Shown one piece after another: positions 58,157 to 64,000 of a stretch of 64,000 nt of DNA. Origin of the DNA: Laburnicola sp. R22_1 (taxonomy: Eukaryota; Ascomycota; Dothideomycetes; Pleosporales; Didymosphaeriaceae); contig JACONQ010000001.1 in the NCBI GenBank assembly GCA_014281115.1, positions 1,798,001-1,862,000 on the forward strand, given 5' to 3'. A program made the translations under genes and the position numbers. The notes beneath the pieces are model-generated. The model made no database searches, was not told the DNA's origin, and worked only from the letters and a program-made list of their open reading frames with translations. The first letter of the stretch is position 1; each line of letters begins with the position of its first letter.

Positions 58157-59441
58157 CTACAACCCATTCTTGATCCAATCCTTGACCACAGATGCCACTC
58201 CTTCCACCAGTTTTTCAATTTGCTCTTCTTGGACTCCTGCCGTCTTCGCTCTAGACCTCCAAGCTCTCTGAAAGTCTTCCCCAAGGAGTTGATCCAGGTG
58301 CGGGAGAGTATATCGGACATTGGGAACGTTTGTCGTCTCCGGAGTTTCTTCCCAAGGCTTCCACTTCATTGCAGCCTCAGGGGATAGCCACTCACTCATT
58401 TTTCGGTCATGGCGAAACACATGCCCGTAAGTCTTTCCACGTATCGCGATGCTGAGAGTAGCAGCCTCCACGAACATCCAGATGCCGGCTTGCCCGTCTC
58501 CGTCTCCGTCGGAATACCGGGTGGGTATACTGACCCAAACCGTGGTTTCTGGATGGAGCCTACCGAAGTCTCGCAGTCTCTTGGAGGGTGCCCATTCTTC
58601 CATTTCGACTTCCTCGGTATCGTGCTGCCGCATCGCCTTCGCCTGCTGCTGGAGTACTCCCTGCGTCTGTTCCAAGTTGACCACTTTCAACCATTGCTTC
58701 TTCTTGTCTGTGCATTTTTTGAGAAACTTGTGGAATTGGTGCAGGGCGGGCATATCCATGGACGGGGTTTCGACAAAATGCAGATCGTTGAACTTCAAGC
58801 CCAGGCCTGTGGTTTCCTCGTAAAGCTGTCGGCACACGTATTTCAGTTGGTTGGAATCGAGCGCTTCGAGTGCGTTGGATGCTGCTTTGTATGCTTTGTC
58901 TGCTGCTCTAGCTTTTCCCAAGACTGCTCCGGTCGCCTCTGCCGCTTTATGGAAAGCTTCGGCTGTTGCTTCGGTTGCATGCTCTTCTACTGCGTCGTAT
59001 GCATCGTACGTTGCTTTGATTGCATTGTTCGCTTCTACAGTTGCCATGTTCGCTGCTTTCTTCGCCGCGGCGACATCGGGTGCATCGGCTTTGTGGAGGG
59101 AGGCATACATCTTGAAAAGACAGGGCTCTTTGTCGGTGTAGCGACAGTAAAGGCCGTCAGGCTCCGACAGCACATATTCGTATATCATATCTCGTATCTC
59201 TCGCGGGATCACAAAGAAGTAGCATCTGCCTTCAGTGCGTGCGGGCTCGTTGCTATCTACATAGGTGTTGATTAGTAAATGCTCCAATGTGTAACCTCAG
59301 GGTTATACCTGTAGACCGCAAAGTTCCGTCCATGTCGTTTTGAGCTTCGTGCCAGGGCTCTTCACTCGGCGAAAACTGCAGTGAGCTCAGTTGCACACTA
59401 ATGTCGGAGTTGGAAGAGTCGGCCGTTATATTGACGGCCAT
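58157..59441 (-). CDS. 2EXR/F-box-like protein with alanine-rich helical insert
   Basis: Exon 1 is 59441-59309 and exon 2 is 59256-58157. The intron 59257-59308 has donor GTATAA, branch-like CTAATC and acceptor TAG. This gives 410 residues starting MAVNITADSSN. Without splicing, the frame could start at 59287, inside the intron, so the spliced model is preferred. Residues 58-74 read FFVIPREIRDMIYEYVL, the 2EXR/DUF7730 signature. Residues about 106-176 are an insert very rich in Ala with Lys/Glu/Asp at helical spacing (LEA- or coiled-coil-like). It is followed by the conserved RQLYEETTGLGLKFNDL segment. The C-terminal part carries an acidic stretch. Function unknown. Confidence 0.78.
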
Positions 59442-60689
59442 GTCTTCGTTTGAAGCTGTCGGCCGCTGTAATGAGCAGTTGAATGTCGAGGTAGGTAAAA
59501 GAATAGAACAGATGTATATGTAAAATGTGTCCACGGGCCGGCCCCGCTCGAGAAAAGGGTAAACAATTAATAGAGGGAAACCCGGAGAGCTACTAGTGGC
59601 TGCCTAATTTGGAAATTTGGTGCTCCAACGCTTCCCTAGTCCCTACTTTAGGTAATTTCAAAGCGCGCCTTTCTCACCCCCGCCTACGGCGCAGCATTTG
59701 ACACTGCAAGGCCTTTTCAACCGTGTAATTCGGGGCGCCTGAAATTGTTGACACGCTCCTACGCCGCTTGTTGCCGCTTCTGAGATGACAGTGGAAGCCA
59801 TATATTTTCCAGATATTGCTTTTTATGATCTCATACACGTGAACCGTGGTAACCTTATCAAGGTAGCTTCGGTATGTCCACGGGCACCAACTTATCACGC
59901 CACCTGGAAATTCCACAAGCGCAATAAATTGTCCAATCCTCCTCAAAAATCAGCACGACTGGATCAGTCGTATCAATAGAGTCCGGACCGATTACTGAGT
60001 ATGCCGTTTTGATTTTGCAAATTTGAACCAGGAGATTGAAGAGGGCAGACAACGGTTTAACAGCGAAAGAAACTAAGACAACGCATCATCCAGAACCAGT
60101 CAGTTATTCAGTTCAATATCACAACCAACAACTGCGAGTCAAAGTAATGACCTCTTCAGCGAAGGTCAGTGCCTCTCTCTCACCCCAAACACACGCCGTC
60201 TCACTCACCTTACTGAAGGCTGCGCAACACGACCTGCACTTACACGTTGCACGCTCCAGATGCATAGAGTCGTATATATATCCTTCATGGAAGGTCTCGT
60301 ACAAAAATGCTCAGTAAAGTCTAAAGTAACGCGTTGCACGCTCTAGACGCATAAAGTCATCTCCATGTACCCATCGTCAGTAGTTCCATCTACAAATGCA
60401 ATATTGCACACAGTTGTCGAAAGCATCAAGATATTATACATAACATACATTACCAATAACTACAACAACTAAATCAGACAAGATCTGAATCCCCGCGCCA
60501 ACCCAACCCAACCCAAGCACACCCCCACACTCTCCTCAATATTCCTTCCGCATTACACAATGATGCAACCGAGTATGGCATCCCTAAGCTAGCTCACACA
60601 CAAGGTCCATCCGCCTCCTTCCCCACATTACACCAACAGCGATCAACTAGCCGAATAACCGCTTTGCTCCCATACTATATACTATGTAC
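59442..60689. other. Intergenic with a small direct repeat
   Basis: No gene recognised in 1.2 kb. A 26-bp imperfect direct repeat (CGTTGCACGCTC...GCATA) lies at about 60,243 and 60,331. Bases about 60,500-60,660 are C/A-rich, like 3' flanking sequence. Confidence 0.45.
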
Positions 60690-60819
60690 TGCAATTTTTG
60701 TCATCACCTTTTTACGCTCTTTTTGTTTACTAAGCAGGGGGCTCTTGTTTTTTTGTCATGTTATTTGAGATGAAAGCCTTTGTCGTCCTACCCCTATGTA
60801 GATTAAATCAACACCACAA
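60690..60819 (-). mobile_element. Short family B element in gene space (B13)
   Basis: 130 bp, minus strand. It contains TCATCACCTTTTTACGC, GCAGGGGGCTCT and GATGAAAGCCTTTGTCG. The 9-bp duplication ACTATGTAC lies at 60681-60689 and 60820-60828. It is almost unmutated, so it gives a good view of the unRIPped family sequence. It lies about 180 bp downstream of the proline-rich gene's stop. Confidence 0.87.
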
Positions 60820-60999
60820 ACTATGTACAATTACAATCTATTTACGACGACCAGCGCCTAATAACATCAGCAAACTAACGTTGAGATTCGCATGAGAAGG
60901 GTGTAATACATAATGAGCCATCAGATCCAAGCAAAAGGGTATCGAACAAGTCCCCCTCCCAAAAAAGAAAAGAATTACCATACCGCGCCCCACCCCTCC

Positions 61000-61872
61000 T
61001 CACTTTCGCCTCCCCACCCACTCCCCAAGGCCATGATCCACAGTCGCCCAATACTCCCTCGTCCTCTTATACAGCACCATTCTCTCCGCGAAGCTCGAAA
61101 CAGCTAGTATCTCTTTGAACCCCAAGGGTCGCTCGTCTACGGGTACATCGGCGAAGTCGATGGCTGTGCCTGAATCTGCGCGCGTGGGCCGCACGGGTGG
61201 GAGTTTTTTGTGAGAGTCGACGCGGGGGGGAAGAGGGGGGCGGACTTCGGGACGGGGCGGTGGTGGCGGTGGCGGTCGTTGTGGAGGGAGGGGCAGAGCT
61301 CGCGATACGGACGGCGTCGTTGTGGTGGTGGTTGATTTGGAGGGTTTGCGTGAAAGCGAAGATTTGAGTTTAAGCACGGGCGAGTCCTTCTCTATTGGTG
61401 GTGGAGCGGCGTCCTCTGGGGATGGGGATGTATCCTCCTTTTGCGGTTGTTCCGCCACAGCCGTCTCGTGGTGTCCCCTCTGCCACGACCTCGACGTGCT
61501 GGGATTCTTTTTCAGACTCTGGACGGGCATCTCAACCCGTGGATATCCGTTTGACGACTCCGACGCCGAGCGGCTCCCTCCACGATGATGCGCACCCAGA
61601 GAGATTGAGTTTGATCGTTCTCGGAGCCGCGATATTGACGTCCTCAGCTTCAAGCTTGGTCGACTGAATGATGTCGCGATTGTGTGGGATCTCTGCGGGA
61701 CTTCGATTGTACCGCGGGCAACGTACGTATGAGAAGGAGTTTCGTCTGGCTGAAGTGATGTACCTGATCGTTCTATGCCGACCATGGGTCTCGCAGTTCC
61801 TGATACATTTACACCGCCGACATGGTGCGCATCGAAGGGTGCTGAGATGGCTATTGACTTCGGCTTAGTCAT
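61000..61872 (-). CDS. Proline-rich disordered protein with CRIB-like motif
   Basis: 290 residues if started at Met 61870-61872 (MTKPKS). The frame is open 51 codons further upstream (to 62025), but the conserved-looking part begins here. Residues 9-20 read ISAPFDAHHVGG, close to a CRIB motif (I-S-x-P-x-F-x-H-x-x-H-V-G), which in other proteins binds Cdc42/Rac. One spacing is shortened, so binding is unproven. The middle is Ser/Arg-rich, then Pro-rich (PQRPPPPPPPRPEVRPPLPP, an SH3- or profilin-type ligand). The C-terminal 45 residues (RPLGFKEILAVSSFAERMVL) are likely helical and folded. Possible role in polarity signalling by motif only. Confidence 0.72.
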   Translation of the reverse strand: MTKPKSIAISAPFDAHHVGGVNVSGTARPMVGIERSGTSLQPDETPSHTYVARGTIEVPQRSHTIATSFSRPSLKLRTSISRLRERSNSISLGAHHRGGSRSASESSNGYPRVEMPVQSLKKNPSTSRSWQRGHHETAVAEQPQKEDTSPSPEDAAPPPIEKDSPVLKLKSSLSRKPSKSTTTTTTPSVSRALPLPPQRPPPPPPPRPEVRPPLPPRVDSHKKLPPVRPTRADSGTAIDFADVPVDERPLGFKEILAVSSFAERMVLYKRTREYWATVDHGLGEWVGRRK

Positions 61873-62763
61873 GGCGACGCGACCGTACACACTGGACGAA
61901 GGGATGTAGTGTGAGGTAGGTAGTACAACAGGTTTTTCGGGCAAAAGCAATGTGTCTCGACCTGGCGAAATGTACAAAATCGAGAGGCCAGAACGAAGAG
62001 TGAGATTGTGACAGGGCTGGGGCAAGGCGGAGCCCTGTCACGGATCAAATCAGGGGTACGGGTAGAGATTTTCCTGTCGCGCCAAAAGTTCTATGAAGCG
62101 GGCCGAACAAAGAGGTTGTGGCTGAAGTTTACATTCTTTACCGTGATGTCGAGGAGCGTTGCCTGAGACGTGAGCTGTTTAGGGATGTCGGGTATACGAT
62201 GGGCAGTGTGGATGAAGACGTAACCGTGCTTCCGGTCTAGCCGTATCAGGCATATCGAGAGAAGGCGATGAGGTTCGGGTAGACTGGCCGCCAAAGATAA
62301 TATAAGCGCACGGGGTGACTATAGGCACAGGATATGAGGCTGTACTCAGTTTTCTGTGTACCAAAAAGTTGCGAAGATCTTAGTCCTGACTCAGTTTTCT
62401 GCCACCTGGGAAGGATGCATCGGACCTTGCACGATCCGGAATACAGGATCAAAAATTGGTCGTGCGAGAACTCCCACAACTCGGACGCTATGTTGGGCCG
62501 GCACTACGCCAGTCTCCACGCATGCTCTGGACCATGGACTGGCCGCATCGAGAGTAAAATCATCGCAAACCTTTCTGTACACGGTAAAACGCTGCGAGGA
62601 AAAACTGTCGGGGTGCTGAAAAACGCATTGAAACAAGGTAAAGCAGCATACAAGGTGTTGTAGCTGCAAGCATCGCTAACCAAGCTGTTCGGGCAGTCCG
62701 ATAGCCTAATCATTCATTTATTCGTATCTGTTTATAGTTAACCTAACCTTTTATAAATTATAA
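61873..62763. other. Upstream region of proline-rich gene, no other gene
   Basis: Overlapping short frames on both strands (about 60-109 codons, 62,091-62,713) have no domains and no convincing codon pattern. Treated as non-coding. Confidence 0.45.
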
Positions 62764-62863
62764 TTTTTGTTTACTAAGCAGGGGGCTCTGCTTTTTTTGT
62801 CATGTTCTTTGAGATGAAAGCCTTTGTCGTTCTACCCCTAGGTAGTTAATTTAACGCAACAAC
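62764..62863 (-). mobile_element. Short family B element in gene space (B14)
   Basis: 100 bp from TTTTTGTTTACTAAGCAGG to TTAACGCAACAAC. The 11-bp duplication ATAAATTATAA lies at 62753-62763 and 62864-62874. The minus strand thus starts after an A-run. Its shorter length than B13 shows variable truncation. Confidence 0.87.
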
Positions 62864-62874
62864 ATAAATTATAA

Positions 62875-63535
62875 AACTTAACAGTAAGTATAACTAAGGC
62901 TTAATAGCTAAAGAATATAAACTATTGCCCACGACCAACTCTGCCAGCTTAAAGGGGTTTTAACCGCTTGTTCTTCTCGTATGAGTCATGTATGAGCAAA
63001 CGCCGTCATACTTCCCGCAATGTTTGACTTCCAAACCTTTCTGTAGCGGACCGTTCATCAGACGTCGGTAGCCATCTCGTCACGCACGCGGACGACACGA
63101 GCTGGAGAAAGCTGCAACGCCATTGCGCATCAGAGCGTTATGCCTTTGTCTCAATATACTATAGCCGCGCCCTGTATAGTTTAGATCCCGGTGTTATTCG
63201 GGTTTGCTCGACAGACATGAAGCAGACATTGTCTCCAAGCTTTCGGCAGCGTTTGAGCCCCCGTCGGGACAGCTTGGCAAATTTCCACCAATCAGCTTCT
63301 ACCGCACCAAGCGCTCCGGGCCTGAGGATAGCTAGACGGACATTCCGTTAACCTCGCCAAATGCCGATCGCGTAGTGCCCGTAGTGGGCGCCCATTACCA
63401 GGAGGTCCTATCATGCAACACTCCACCTTTTGGCGTTTGGTGCCCCTACCTAGGCACCGAACGGACAGGTACAGGGGGTGCGGCTGCTAGATGGTGATAG
63501 CCAGAAACAGCATGATCGCAAGATGTTTCTGCCGG
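62875..63535. other. Intergenic/promoter region of the last gene
   Basis: Balanced composition and no gene recognised. It probably contains upstream control sequence for the secreted-protein gene at 63755. Confidence 0.5.
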
Positions 63536-63542
63536 TATATAA
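63536..63542 (+). promoter_or_regulatory. TATA box
   Basis: TATATAA about 215 bp upstream of ATG 63755, followed by a pyrimidine-rich leader (TTCTTTCACTTC, TCTCTTCTTATCG). This is typical of a strongly expressed fungal gene with a leader of about 180 nt. Confidence 0.65.
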
Positions 63543-63754
63543 GTGCAGTGCAGCCTCGCAGCCTGGTTTTTCATTCCATCAGAGCATCCATCCGCTTGCC
63601 AGAGTCTGTCGTTTAGCCGTCCGTTCTTTCACTTCAACGTCTCTTCTTATCGTTCCTGGAGAAACGATCTCGGCCGGTCCTTTTCGATCCTGTATTATTT
63701 TTCTCAACGCTCTTTTTCAAGCATAAAATCTACGAGCAGACAGAAATCTTCACC

Positions 63755-64000
63755 ATGAGGCAATTCATCGTCGCTCTTTCCCTCGTCGGTGCCGCAGTTG
63801 CCCGCCCTGGTGTCAACAGCTACAACTTCGGGAAGCGGGAGGTTCCCCAAGAGCACGCCCACAGGAACGTCAACCTTGTTGTCTCCGACCTTCTCGCGTT
63901 AAACAACACGGATAATATTCAGGACCCAATCTTCGGTCTTCTCGGCGCTGCAGCAGCAGCTACTGGAGCTGGCAACATCGCTGATCCTGGTGAGTAATGA
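63755..64000 (+). CDS. Secreted protein, first exon (gene truncated by window edge)
   Basis: The first 78 codons are seen (63755-63989). A consensus donor, GTGAGT, lies at 63990, so the frame's apparent stop lies in an intron and the gene continues beyond the window. The signal peptide is MRQFIVALSLVGAAVA with a likely cut before RPGVN. A Lys-Arg site (GKREV, residues 27-31) could be cut by a Kex2-type protease. The Ala-rich FGLLGAAAAATGAGNIADP segment resembles the N-terminal part of small cell-wall or secreted proteins of filamentous fungi, from memory of the family only. Function open. Confidence 0.75.

Noticed and set aside
58409..59275. A 288-codon plus frame rich in Cys and Phe
   Set aside because: It is the antisense shadow of the alanine-rich 2EXR-like gene; the minus strand has the recognised domain and intron signals.
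62334..62713. Overlapping frames of about 90-109 codons on both strands
   Set aside because: Several frames are equally open in balanced-composition DNA, none with domain support.

Overview
The window looks like a filamentous ascomycete (Pezizomycotina, probably a dothideomycete) with a two-speed genome. Two lines of evidence support this. Bases 1 to about 46,900 are extremely TA-rich, and their longest open frame is about 71 codons. They are packed with repeats whose reading frames are broken in the manner of repeat-induced point mutation (RIP: Trp and Gln codons turned into stops, Gly into Arg or Ser, Asp into Asn). Bases 46,900 to 64,000 have balanced composition and hold fungal-style genes with 50-77 bp introns (GTATGT-like donors). 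The species cannot be named from sequence alone.

RIP block (1-46,897). Four LTR elements form the frame. Three belong to one family (G, about 287-bp LTRs, all on the minus strand: 1-1612 partial, 11428-21786, 39142-46897). The fourth is a different Gypsy element (H, 30263-38663, plus strand, 176-bp LTRs, target duplication ATATT). Inside and between them sit three families of short elements, A, B and C. Full copies are about 1.1-1.26 kb and there are many truncated ones. Most copies are flanked by 8-14 bp target duplications, so individual nesting events can be read directly. Other residents are a Fot1/pogo-type transposon (15330-17534), fold-back elements (E), elements with telomere-like TTAGG motifs (T), a non-RIPped solo LTR (23006-23193), a 214-bp insertion with a 19-bp duplication (35879-36092), and minisatellites. 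The G element at 11428-21786 is inserted in the N-terminal tail of a RIP-killed histone H3-like gene. Its two halves (11351-11427 and 21787-22244) join in frame.

Gene-bearing part (46,898-64,000). In order: tRNA-Ser(AGA); an ABCC-type transporter pseudogene on the minus strand, missing its first nucleotide-binding domain and broken by a 454-bp hAT-type MITE; an NADPH:quinone-oxidoreductase-like gene (three exons, minus); a 2EXR/F-box-like gene (minus); a small secreted protein (minus); a second 2EXR-like gene with an alanine-rich helical insert (two exons, minus); a proline-rich disordered protein with an N-terminal CRIB-like motif (minus); and the first exon of a secreted protein running off the right edge (plus). 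Two short B copies have also entered this part. The genes do not form an obvious cluster.

The most notable observations are the split H3-like relic and the A/B/C families. What look like palindromic MITEs are in fact pairs of independent, oppositely oriented short insertions, each with its own target duplication. B and C carry related, unrecognised reading frames.
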